A program made the translations under genes and the position numbers. 9,775 nt of DNA from JAJTZA01 sp041744075 (GTDB lineage: Bacteria; Verrucomicrobiota; Verrucomicrobiia; Chthoniobacterales; Terrimicrobiaceae), in assembly GCA_041744075.1 (NCBI GenBank), contig JBGTLQ010000064.1, positions 1 through 9,775 on the forward strand, given 5' to 3'. Below are positions 1 to 7,398 of the stretch, one piece after another; the stretch's first letter is position 1, and the number at the start of each line of letters is the position of its first letter. Below the pieces are notes generated by a model that saw nothing but the letters and a program-made list of their open reading frames with translations, did not search any database and had not been told where the DNA came from.

Positions 1-94
1 TTGTGGCGGGGTGTTCCCCTCGTGGTCCCACAAATAAAAACACGACTCCCGCCAGCGCGAGAAGCACAACAAGGGCTGGAATCCGAGGGTTCAA
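1..94 (-). CDS. N-terminus of an unidentified membrane-anchored or secreted protein (partial)
   Basis: This reading frame starts at a TTG codon (94-92) and stays open to the window edge, giving 31 residues. They are a short N-region MNPR followed by a long hydrophobic run (about residues 5-23, IPALVVLLALAGVVFLFVG), then a polar stretch PRGEHPAT. That is the form of a signal anchor or uncleaved signal peptide. The TTG overlaps the TGA stop of the DUF1501 gene as TTGA (94-91), the usual arrangement for translational coupling. In this frame a stop codon lies about 27 bases upstream of the TTG, with no ATG or GTG between, so TTG is the only sensible upstream start. It is probably the next gene of the DUF1800-DUF1501 operon. 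Its family cannot be told from 31 residues, and no Shine-Dalgarno sequence is visible. The hydrophobic segment could in principle be chance. Confidence 0.55.
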   Translation of the reverse strand, partial: MNPRIPALVVLLALAGVVFLFVGPRGEHPAT

Positions 95-1605
95 AGACTC
101 ACATATCCCAAGTTTGCAGATCCTCCGAGGGGATCATCAAAGCGTCCTAAATTTGGGAAGATCGCCCCCAAGGCGCTGCTTTCCACGCCTAGCCAGCGGG
201 CGGCCACGGCGGCGTACTGGTCCACCGAGGATGTCGGTATCCACCGCCCGCGGTTGCTTGTGCCAGCATCCATATCGAGCCCCACTTTCAGGCTCGGAAA
301 CGACCCATAGATTTTTCCACCCAGCACCGGTCCCCCCATGACAATGTGATGCCCTCCCCATCCATGATCGGAACCCGCAGTGAGAAGATCCGTGCCGTTG
401 GGCGTGAAGGTTCGCGTAAAATCCGAATGGGAAATGGTGAGCACCTTGTCATTCACGCCAAGGGCAACCATCGCATCCGAGAAGGCCTTCAGCGAGCCTC
501 CCAACTCGGTCATGAGATTGGCATGGGAGTTGAGTTGGTCGGAATGCGTGTCATACCCGCCCACACTGCAGAAAAAGATTTGCCGCCGATTGTCGAGGCT
601 GCTTCGTCCTGCAATGAGTCGGGCGATCGTTTTGAGCTGGTTTCCGAGGGAGGTTGTTGCACCTGAAAAAATCGCATCAAGATTAACGCCGGATTGGCTG
701 GCCTCGGTGAAGGCCGCACCGACAATTCCCTCACTTGCGCGTGCCCGGCGAACAACCGAATTATACCCCTCCTCCAAGAGGTGTTGATGCGTGTAGGCTG
801 TGATCTCATCAAAGGCACGCAGCCGATCTCCTGTGGCATTGTTCCGGTAGGATCCATCCGCATTTTTGGCGCTCGCGTAATTCGTGCCAAACCCACCAAG
901 ACTGACCGCACCCGACGGACTCACACTGTATTGCACCACATCGGATCCCACTTGAAGGCTATTAATTCCTGAGAGCGTGATGGAAAGCGAAACCTTGTCT
1001 CCCGCAAGTCCTTCCTGTTTCAGCAGGTCCGCAACACGCCCTCCCCAACCGGATTGAAATGGTTTGTCCGCCACGGAACTTTGCCACTCGATCTGTTGAT
1101 CGGAATGCGAAAAAAGTTGGATGGGAACAGGCACGGTTTTCGCCATGTATTGATCTCGCGTGATCGGATACGCCAGAGTCCCCACATTCGCCACAAAGGC
1201 CAGTTCGCCATTGCCGAAAAGGTTCACCAGCGGGTTGAGTCCGGGGTGAACGCCAAGACCTGCCCCGTCACCGGGAAGCGCCAATGACGCCGCGCGAGCC
1301 GGTTGATACGCCGGATCATTTTCATCCAAAATCGCCAACACCCCACGGTGGTTTTTATAATCGGCATAACCCGGGTGCGCCATTCGTGGAATGAGCATGT
1401 TGTTCGAGTCATTTCCGCCATACAGAAACAGCACAACCAATGCCTTGTAATCCGTAGGAGGTGTGACCTGAGCGAGGGCGGCTCGCGTCAGGGTCAAATG
1501 AGCCAGCGTGTTAACGATGCCGGTGATGCCGAGGGCCGCGCAGGAGGACTGACGGAGAAAGGCCCGTCGGTTCATAAATAGCTCGCGGTCGTTGGATTTT
1601 TTCAT
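91..1605 (-). CDS. DUF1501 family protein, Tat-exported
   Basis: This 504-residue protein belongs to the DUF1501 family, which has an alkaline-phosphatase/sulfatase-like fold and no assigned reaction. The N-terminus has a twin-arginine signal: NRRAFLRQSS (residues 12-21), a hydrophobic region to about 45, and an ALA cleavage site before QV. Family motifs appear in order: FLYGGNDSNN (60-69), FSHSDQQ (165-171), GGYDTHSDQ (349-357), SHSDFTRTF (392-400), GSDHGWGGHH (411-420) and VDQYAA (461-466). The Asp, His and Ser residues in these motifs resemble a metal-dependent hydrolase site, but activity is not established. The Tat signal suggests export of a folded, possibly cofactor-loaded protein. The gene starts 4 bases after the DUF1800 stop and overlaps the next gene by TTGA. 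Such DUF1800-DUF1501 pairs recur in Verrucomicrobiota and Planctomycetota. An alternative start at 1575 (residue 11) lies just before the twin-arginine motif. Neither start has a Shine-Dalgarno sequence. Confidence 0.93.
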   Translation of the reverse strand: MKKSNDRELFMNRRAFLRQSSCAALGITGIVNTLAHLTLTRAALAQVTPPTDYKALVVLFLYGGNDSNNMLIPRMAHPGYADYKNHRGVLAILDENDPAYQPARAASLALPGDGAGLGVHPGLNPLVNLFGNGELAFVANVGTLAYPITRDQYMAKTVPVPIQLFSHSDQQIEWQSSVADKPFQSGWGGRVADLLKQEGLAGDKVSLSITLSGINSLQVGSDVVQYSVSPSGAVSLGGFGTNYASAKNADGSYRNNATGDRLRAFDEITAYTHQHLLEEGYNSVVRRARASEGIVGAAFTEASQSGVNLDAIFSGATTSLGNQLKTIARLIAGRSSLDNRRQIFFCSVGGYDTHSDQLNSHANLMTELGGSLKAFSDAMVALGVNDKVLTISHSDFTRTFTPNGTDLLTAGSDHGWGGHHIVMGGPVLGGKIYGSFPSLKVGLDMDAGTSNRGRWIPTSSVDQYAAVAARWLGVESSALGAIFPNLGRFDDPLGGSANLGYVSL

Positions 1606-1609
1606 GGGG

Positions 1610-4600
1610 TTATTTCTGATGCAGGAATTCCGGGCAGCTGCTCATCAGGTAAAGGACGTTGATAATTCGATCGGTTGTTGATATCGTTGATGTTCGAACT
1701 GCCGCATCGATAATACTCGAGCGTGGATTCGGAAGTGGGGCAACACCGTATTTGGCTTTCAGGCGTCCGGCCATGAGCAGCGAATCAAGGCGGTCCACAA
1801 TCACAGTGATGGCTTGGGTTGGGGTTTTGCCAGCGGCAATCTCCGACGTGTAGAGGCTTTCCCATGGCACTCGGTCCACTCGCACATCATCCATGGTTAT
1901 GGAGGCTCCAATAAACGTGGTTCCCGTCTGCCCAGTCGTTGTGTTCAGGAGCGTTCTACTGAAATTGATGGAAACCACAACTTGGGTTTCATTGGTGAGT
2001 TGCATTTCCGGCGCAACAAGGCCGGCTTCCGTGATGGCTCCACCGGGGCTGTATCCTGATTGATACCAATTAAACACCGTGGGAGACGCTTGGGGCGTTT
2101 GGCCGATGGCCGAATCGGTGTTTGTGTATCGGAGCCGTGTGGCACCTGCTGGAAAATTATCAAACTGCGCCGCTGGTAATCCGTGGGCAGAAAGGTCAGA
2201 CAGCGGAAGTTGGGAGGCTGCATCAAAGGCCCTTAGCAATTGCATGTAACGGACAATTGGCTCCTTCTGTTTTCCGAATCCCACATAGTCGGCTACGGAA
2301 AGATTGCGTGCCTCGGGATCCAGCAGGATTGCCTCCACCACGGCAGCCAAGTTACCGCGAATGCCCGTGCCATCATTTTCAAAAGTCTGAGCCACACGAT
2401 ACAAATATCCTGAACTTGGTGTGGATGTGACAAACCTCTGAATCAACAAGCGGCTGATGAAGGGGCCCACATTTTCATGATTGAAGAGGATGTCATGAGC
2501 CGCATCCAAATCAGCTTGCCCCTCCAATCCCGCAGGAATTGGCTGACCAAGGACGGTCTTCGCTCCGGTGTCATGGTAGGCCGAAAAATTCTTCATAGGG
2601 TTCAACCATGACGCTTGGAAATAGACCGGGCCGTTGGACTGGTTAAAATTGGTATTCTCCTCTTCTGGAAAATTGGCCGCCTTGCTCCCGTGACGCCTGC
2701 TGAAACTCCACCCTGTGAACACCCTTGCTAGGTTGGTGATGTCATCATTTGTGTAAGTGGCAATGGGGAGCCCGTCGGCATCAAGTTTTAGGCTTCCATC
2801 AGGATGCAGCGCCACCAAACCTATCGAAAATAACTGCATGATTTCCCGCGCGTAGTTCTCGTCAGGACTCACGATCACATCCCCAGTTGTCGGATGATAG
2901 ATAGCCTTTTGATTCTTCAAATGACTAAGGTAAAATCCCATCATCGGGCTCTTGCTTACAAACTCCAGAAGGTCGCGAAAATTCCCCGTGGCGTGCGCTC
3001 CAAGTTGATCGTAATAATTTGCAAGGGCATAATGACGGGTATTGATCTCCGTGGTTTTTTCGGAAACCACAAAGATTTGGCTGAGAGCAAATGCCACCCG
3101 CTGACGGAGCTGATCATGTGCTGCGGCAGAAACCGTCCACCAACCTCTGCGTCGGTTTGAGGGTCCAGGGGAGCCACCGGTTTGGGTTGCATAGTTCACT
3201 GGATCGCTGCCACGGAGAAAAAATTCCTGCGTGTCCGCGGCCCGCGTGTAGGCTTCAAGTGATGTCTGATCCAGAGCAAATTGGTTCTGAATCCATGCCC
3301 GGTAGCCGGCAATGCGGTCTCCTGCGTGATCGTCTTCGATCAACGCCACAAGGGCATCAATTTCTGACTCTTTCGGACCAAAGGTGGCTTGCGTCAGAAA
3401 CCTTGTCACATCGCGCTCCAAAGCTTCCCCAGTCAGCGTCTCAAAGCCGGGTGGTTCCTCGGGGATAGGCGGCTCGGTGGTTCCTGTTGAGAGCACAAAA
3501 TTGCCACGAATTTCGCCTTCTAAAAAATTGTTTGTGTTTACCACCGCTGAGACATTTCCTGAAAACAACGCATCCACCATTTCTTGGTCGGTCGTGAGAA
3601 AGCCTGCGGCTTTGACGACCCAGTTATTATTAGCCACCTGGCCGCCGGGCAGACCTTTGACATATGCCCCCGCTCCCCCATTCCCAAGTTCCAAAATAGC
3701 CGTTGTCTGAGGACTTGTGAGCCCACTAAAATTCAAACTCACCGTGCCGGACGCGTTGTCCCCCTGCAACCGCACAGTTGCAAGCCCGGTCGCGGAACTC
3801 CCGCTTGTTGGCACAAGGTAGGCCACAAACAATCGCTCGTTTTCTGCGTCATTGGTGGCATCGCTAATCGTCACTTCAGCGCTCGCGGCATCGCCAATCT
3901 GATAGGGCTCGTGAGCCTCAAGTGAAAGAGTCAAAACTTCAGGGGTCTCAGTGATGGAATCCAGAACTGGACGGACAAACACATCCACAAAAGCCACCCC
4001 AAACGGAAATGACACGGGACTCGTCATAAGTGCTCCGCCCTCATCGCGCAGTTCATAATCAGATGGAGACGCTGAACCCTTCTGCTCATTCGTGCTTCCC
4101 GTCAGCGAGAAATGAATCACCAAAGCCTTCAGCCCCCCACCGCGAGAGATGCGGAATTTTCCGTCAACACCCTCCTTCTCGATGGCGAGCGGGATTGGCG
4201 CGGAAACGGTCAAGGTATTGGAAGAACCGGCGAGGAGGGCCGTCAATGTTTCAAGGTCATCAACTCCGACCTGCGCACTTTGAGCGACCATGGGATCAAA
4301 TCCCGGAAGTTGCCTCTCATCCCAATCCGGTATGCCATCACCGTCGCTGTCAACATCGGTCACCACCACGCGAAAAAATCGACCTCCATCTCCTAAAGAC
4401 AACTCACTGAGGACCTCCTCCATGGACTCACCTTCCGCCGTTCGCGAGACACTGACCGGTTCCCAATCCGCCAAGGCCAAGTTAGTTGCCGCAAAAACCC
4501 GGTAGGATTTCCCAGGCTGAGTGCGCCAACGCATGGTCACAATCCCCCCAGCAACCGTCATCTCCGAAATCACTAAGGATGAGCGAGAATCCCGGGGATC

Positions 4601-4846
4601 CGTGCCAGCCCGGCTTTCGTCCGCATTTGTCACCCCATCCCCGTCCTCATCTCCATCAGGTGCCAGCCCCGCTACATCATATTTCTCTTCCCACACATCC
4701 CCAAACCCATTGCCATTCAAGTCAACGGTCGCTGACACCTTGCAAGGAAGGCCAAAAACACCTGCCGCCACAAAGAGCGCACCAGTTGCACGAATCAATG
4801 CTGTGACCTTACCACGCTGAAAACGCTCAAGTGGTTTGTGGGTCAT
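1610..4846 (-). CDS. Secreted multidomain DUF1800 protein with calcium-binding repeats, Calx-beta-like and CHRD-like domains
   Basis: This 1078-residue exported protein is about twice the usual DUF1800 length because of extra N-terminal domains. Residues 1-39 form a Sec signal (charged N-region, hydrophobic core about 20-33, VSA before T40). Asp-rich thrombospondin-3/EF-like calcium loops follow: DLNGNGFGD (42-50), DGDEDGDGVTNADE (64-77) and DVDSDGDGIPDWDE (164-177). Between them a beta module (about 90-162) ends in GGRFFRVVV. Residues about 220-332 resemble a Calx-beta domain (ETPEVLTLSL, then IGDAASAEVTISD). Residues about 338-452 resemble a CHRD domain (VRLQGDNASGTVSLNFSGL, then FLEGEIRGNF). 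A proline-rich linker leads to DUF1800 (about 477-1076), with LTQATFGP (484-491), RQRVAFALSQIFVVS (581-595), ENYAREIMQLFSIG (663-676) and DDITNLARVFTGWSF (701-715). DUF1800 has no known activity. The gene lies 4 bases upstream of DUF1501, so the two are probably co-transcribed and may act together outside the membrane. The start has no Shine-Dalgarno sequence but gives a sound signal peptide. Confidence 0.92.
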   Translation of the reverse strand: MTHKPLERFQRGKVTALIRATGALFVAAGVFGLPCKVSATVDLNGNGFGDVWEEKYDVAGLAPDGDEDGDGVTNADESRAGTDPRDSRSSLVISEMTVAGGIVTMRWRTQPGKSYRVFAATNLALADWEPVSVSRTAEGESMEEVLSELSLGDGGRFFRVVVTDVDSDGDGIPDWDERQLPGFDPMVAQSAQVGVDDLETLTALLAGSSNTLTVSAPIPLAIEKEGVDGKFRISRGGGLKALVIHFSLTGSTNEQKGSASPSDYELRDEGGALMTSPVSFPFGVAFVDVFVRPVLDSITETPEVLTLSLEAHEPYQIGDAASAEVTISDATNDAENERLFVAYLVPTSGSSATGLATVRLQGDNASGTVSLNFSGLTSPQTTAILELGNGGAGAYVKGLPGGQVANNNWVVKAAGFLTTDQEMVDALFSGNVSAVVNTNNFLEGEIRGNFVLSTGTTEPPIPEEPPGFETLTGEALERDVTRFLTQATFGPKESEIDALVALIEDDHAGDRIAGYRAWIQNQFALDQTSLEAYTRAADTQEFFLRGSDPVNYATQTGGSPGPSNRRRGWWTVSAAAHDQLRQRVAFALSQIFVVSEKTTEINTRHYALANYYDQLGAHATGNFRDLLEFVSKSPMMGFYLSHLKNQKAIYHPTTGDVIVSPDENYAREIMQLFSIGLVALHPDGSLKLDADGLPIATYTNDDITNLARVFTGWSFSRRHGSKAANFPEEENTNFNQSNGPVYFQASWLNPMKNFSAYHDTGAKTVLGQPIPAGLEGQADLDAAHDILFNHENVGPFISRLLIQRFVTSTPSSGYLYRVAQTFENDGTGIRGNLAAVVEAILLDPEARNLSVADYVGFGKQKEPIVRYMQLLRAFDAASQLPLSDLSAHGLPAAQFDNFPAGATRLRYTNTDSAIGQTPQASPTVFNWYQSGYSPGGAITEAGLVAPEMQLTNETQVVVSINFSRTLLNTTTGQTGTTFIGASITMDDVRVDRVPWESLYTSEIAAGKTPTQAITVIVDRLDSLLMAGRLKAKYGVAPLPNPRSSIIDAAVRTSTISTTDRIINVLYLMSSCPEFLHQK

Positions 4847-4989
4847 GATGATGGGGGTGTGATGAACCGACGGGGCGAGATCAAACTATGATAGCCCCCG
4901 GCTTTGTCAAGCGCCACGTCTCGAAGGCATTAATAAACGCAATCTTTCGCTGCCTCGGCAAATACCCACACACCATGCCAAAAGCAGAC

Positions 4990-5856
4990 TCAATTCATTG
5001 CACCGACGAGGATGACGGGGCCGCTGGGAGATGGAGACCCGCCCTTGGGTTCGAGGGATACGGCAAGGGCCGCGACTTTGACCTGCTGATCGAGTTGGAA
5101 ATTCTGGGAGCCGTGGCCGTCTGCGGTGACAAGCACACCCGCACTTATGGGCTGGGAGGCGTCCGGAGAGATGATCCAGAGTTGGTAGTCCTTCCCGGGC
5201 GAGGCATTCGCAAGGCCCACAAGATCCAACCGACCTTCTCGCCGATTGGGATCCCACACGGCGGCGAGGTCGGTGCCTTTCCAGACATCCGTCTGCGCGG
5301 TAAGCCTCACCACACGCAGGCCATCGAGCGGATCGCGGTTTTGCAAGGCAGCCACTTGAAGTTGAAGGGAGCGGCGGTCACTCTCAAGTTTTTCGAGACG
5401 CACTCTCATTTCTTCGCGCTGTCCTGTGGCCTGTTGGAGTTCGGCGACTAGGTGGTCCCTTTGGCTGGTGATTTCGGTGATTTGGTTTTTGAGAGTCTCC
5501 AACTCGAGGGCAGCAGCGATGAAATGTTGGTGGCTTTGTTGACCTTGGCTCCAGAGGAGCAGGGCGGCCAGTGCGAAGCTGGCTGCCATGGCCCAGGGGA
5601 GGACTTCCCGATACCATGAGGTCGAGGCGACCGTGGCAGGCCGAGTTGCTTCCATCACTTCACGACGCAGGCGCGTCGGCGGTTCGATGGCAGGCAAAGA
5701 AAGGCCCAGGCCGGTGAGAGCTTGAGAGCACTCAATCGCAAGCGCAGCAGCTGCCGGGTCAGACGCAATCAGGGCATCGAATTCCGCCAATTCTGCGCCC
5801 TCGAGCAAGTCGAGAGCGTGCAAGGCAGCGAGTTCTTCGAGGCGCTCGGTGTTCAT
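4990..5856 (-). CDS. RskA-like transmembrane anti-sigma factor
   Basis: This 288-residue protein is predicted to hold the adjacent sigma factor at the membrane. Residues 1-60 form the cytoplasmic sigma-binding region (EELAALHALDLLEGAELAEF and on), the zinc-free type seen in RskA; no HxxxCxxC zinc motif is present. One membrane helix spans about 86-103 (LPWAMAASFALAALLLW). Residues about 113-173 form a heptad-rich charged helix, a likely periplasmic coiled coil. Residues about 180-288 match the RskA C-terminal domain: YQLWIIS (224-230), SAGVLV (238-243) and LAVSLEPKGGSPSPSGPVILVG (264-285). In this family, proteolysis in and around the membrane usually releases the sigma factor; that is known for relatives and inferred here. 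The ATG overlaps the sigma stop as ATGA (5856-5853), indicating coupled translation. The coiled coil between membrane helix and sensor domain is longer than in mycobacterial RskA. Confidence 0.9.
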   Translation of the reverse strand: MNTERLEELAALHALDLLEGAELAEFDALIASDPAAAALAIECSQALTGLGLSLPAIEPPTRLRREVMEATRPATVASTSWYREVLPWAMAASFALAALLLWSQGQQSHQHFIAAALELETLKNQITEITSQRDHLVAELQQATGQREEMRVRLEKLESDRRSLQLQVAALQNRDPLDGLRVVRLTAQTDVWKGTDLAAVWDPNRREGRLDLVGLANASPGKDYQLWIISPDASQPISAGVLVTADGHGSQNFQLDQQVKVAALAVSLEPKGGSPSPSGPVILVGAMN

Positions 5857-6416
5857 TGGAAACTCAAAAGGTTTTGGCGAAGAACCAGCATGGCCCGCCG
5901 CGCATGGCTTTTCACCGTTGTGATCGGAATTTTCAGTTCCTCGGCGATTTCTGTTTGAGAAAGTCCCGAGTAATACGCAAGCTCCAAAGTCGCACGCACT
6001 TCTGGAGCCAGGGTTTCGAGCTTCTCCCTAAGGATGGCTGCGGACTCCGACGAGGCTGCGGCCGTGGCAGGGCTCTGGGGATTGGATTTCGCCGTGGTAG
6101 GCTCCTTGCCGGCTTCATCGTGGAGGCGCTCTCTTCGTCCACGCGACCGGATTCGATCAATCGCACGGTGGCGGAGAATCGTGCTGGCCCACGCATACCC
6201 GGTGCCTCGCGAAGGATCGTAAGCAGAGGCATCACTCCAAATTTTCACAAACACTTCCTGAACGAGATCTTCAGCGTCTTCCACTCGAGCCAGCATACGG
6301 AGCGCCAAGGCGTAGAGCGTGGGAGAAAGAACATCGTAAACCCGCTCGAAGGCATGACGGTTCCCGGTGGCAACCTCGCGCAGGAGGTCATCAAGGCCAA
6401 TTTCGGGTTCTGACAT
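5853..6416 (-). CDS. ECF-family RNA polymerase sigma factor (SigK-like)
   Basis: This is a sigma70-family ECF factor that would redirect RNA polymerase to a small set of promoters when released by the anti-sigma factor encoded next to it. Numbered from the 6416 start (187 residues), region 2 spans about 10-95, with ALALRMLARVEDAEDLVQEV (36-55), VFVKIW (55-60) and YAWASTILRHRAIDRIRSR (74-92). Region 4 spans about 127-182, with the helix-turn-helix LSQTEIAEELKIPITTVKSH (152-171). The linker between them is Ala/Ser/Thr-rich. The start at 6416 (MSEPEIGLDDLLREV) was chosen because the sigma domain begins about 10 residues later, as in SigK relatives. The frame also stays open to an ATG at 6521, which would add 35 residues with no recognisable domain. 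Neither start has a Shine-Dalgarno sequence. The gene ends in an ATGA overlap with the anti-sigma gene. No obvious ECF-type autoregulated promoter was recognised upstream. Confidence 0.9.
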   Translation of the reverse strand: MSEPEIGLDDLLREVATGNRHAFERVYDVLSPTLYALALRMLARVEDAEDLVQEVFVKIWSDASAYDPSRGTGYAWASTILRHRAIDRIRSRGRRERLHDEAGKEPTTAKSNPQSPATAAASSESAAILREKLETLAPEVRATLELAYYSGLSQTEIAEELKIPITTVKSHARRAMLVLRQNLLSFQ

Positions 6417-6566
6417 GCGTGGTGGGAAGGACAATTGTTTTCCGATGAAGAAGTCCTCTGCCAGCCCGATTGATGCAAGCATAATTGTCTGCTGTGGGTG
6501 AGTGAGAGGTGAGATCTGCATGGGGCCAAGTTGATCCGGCGGAGGCCGGGAATTCCGCGAAAGCTT

Positions 6567-7340
6567 TCAAGGGTTTTCAGAAGTCTGTTTGCCCGGTGGC
6601 AAAGAAAAGGTCAGGCTTGCCCAGAGGCTTTCGTAGTGGTTAGGCAAACTGCCGGGACGGATGGTAACAGCCACAAGAACCCACCGACCAGCCTCGTGAA
6701 GGGGAATGGAAAATCGGCCCTCGGAATTGGTTGTGGTGTCAGCAGTTGTGCCGTCGTCGCAGAAAGCACGGATGAGAACATCCGAGACAGGTTTTTTGTC
6801 CTGGAGCAACAGTCCGGAAAGCGCACTCCTCGTATCACCTGCAAAAGGATCTGACAATTCGACAAATTCCAAGGGGTGGCCAAGCGGCGCCAGCTTTTCT
6901 GATCCTGAACCGCCAACGAAGGCCTTGACGAATTTGGTGTATTTTTCAACAACGGGATTGGTGGGCTGTTTTTCAATCGCGCCGCCAATCTCACGAAGAT
7001 GCTGGTTAAACTTTTCTGGAGTGAGAGTGATATTCCTAGGTTGGGAGATGAAGCCCAAAACATGCGGCCCTGAGGGGGCTGTGTAGATGCCAGCAGGCTT
7101 CTGACCACTCAAACCAGGAATCTGACGTATACCGATGGCATCTGAAATGACAAATTCGGGCAGGTCCGTCGACCTGCGGGGAATCGACTCCCCATGAAAG
7201 GCATGACCCGACAAAAGGTTCACGCTAATCTTTTGGCTCGGTTCAGGATCGTAGGAGGAAAGTTCGAACCAAAGGTCATGCGCAAATGTGATGGGCGAGA
7301 CTCCAATAAAAACAAATAAAAAGAAATAACGTGTGATCAT
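6567..7340 (-). CDS. Secreted DUF4198 family protein
   Basis: This 257-residue protein has a Sec signal peptide (MITRYFFLFVFIGVSPITFA) with cleavage expected before HDLWFE, placing a His at the mature N-terminus as is typical of this family. Family hallmarks are HDLWFELSSYDPEPSQKISV (21-40), the GHAFHGESIPR segment, EKFNQHLREIGG, and a C-terminal beta domain containing GLLLQDKKPVSDVLIRA, SEGRFSIPLHEAGRWVL and an ending in WASLTFSLP. DUF4198 proteins are periplasmic and are often found with metal uptake genes; the NikK-type nickel-binding proteins are relatives. A metal-handling role is therefore possible here, but no transporter gene is adjacent. The initiating ATG directly follows the T-tract of a strong terminator hairpin, so the gene has almost no room for its own leader. 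No later Met would keep the signal peptide, so the start is well supported. Confidence 0.85.
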   Translation of the reverse strand: MITRYFFLFVFIGVSPITFAHDLWFELSSYDPEPSQKISVNLLSGHAFHGESIPRRSTDLPEFVISDAIGIRQIPGLSGQKPAGIYTAPSGPHVLGFISQPRNITLTPEKFNQHLREIGGAIEKQPTNPVVEKYTKFVKAFVGGSGSEKLAPLGHPLEFVELSDPFAGDTRSALSGLLLQDKKPVSDVLIRAFCDDGTTADTTTNSEGRFSIPLHEAGRWVLVAVTIRPGSLPNHYESLWASLTFSLPPGKQTSENP

Positions 7341-7383
7341 AAGAGGAAAACCGCCGGGACAGTTAAGTGAACTATCCCGGCGG
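7341..7383 (-). terminator. Intrinsic terminator after the DUF4331 gene
   Basis: Read on the minus strand, CCGCCGGGATAGTT (7383-7370), a 5-base loop CACTT (7369-7365) and AACTGTCCCGGCGG (7364-7351) form a 14-bp stem with one G-U pair. It is followed by TTTTCCTCTT (7350-7341). The stem begins 15 bases after the DUF4331 stop codon. The T-rich tail is present only in the minus direction, so it should act on DUF4331 transcripts. The tail runs straight into the ATG of the DUF4198 gene, so the element may act as an attenuator setting how much read-through reaches that gene. Confidence 0.88.
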
Positions 7384-7398
7384 TGTCCTTAATGCAAG

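Noticed and set aside
3..341. Plus-strand open frame at the left edge
   Set aside because: It is antisense to the DUF1501 C-terminus and the TTG-start gene, with an Arg/Pro-rich low-complexity composition typical of a shadow frame.
4730..4846. Lipoprotein signal in the DUF1800 protein (Cys35)
   Set aside because: The residues before the Cys are GLP, which do not fit a lipobox; an ordinary Sec signal with cleavage near residue 39 fits better.
4882..4910. Perfect TTGACA (minus strand, 4910-4905) with TATCAT (4893-4888) as a promoter for DUF1800
   Set aside because: The spacer is only 11 bases, and at 16-18 bases there is no acceptable -10. It may be chance; a promoter in the 143-base gap before DUF1800 is likely but was not located.
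4888..5451. Plus-strand open frame of 187 codons opposite the anti-sigma gene
   Set aside because: It is antisense to the RskA-type C-terminal domain and shows no motif of its own.
6536..6549. Small GC hairpin (CCGGC/GCCGG, 4-base loop) after the DUF4198 stop as a terminator
   Set aside because: The stem is only 5 bp and no T-tract follows on the minus strand.
4847..6566. Shared ECF-type promoter motif upstream of the sigma, DUF1800 and DUF4331 genes
   Set aside because: Only a short TGACRAAG similarity (4909-4902 and a site near 8904) was noticed. It is absent upstream of the sigma gene and no paired -10 was seen, so no autoregulated motif is claimed.
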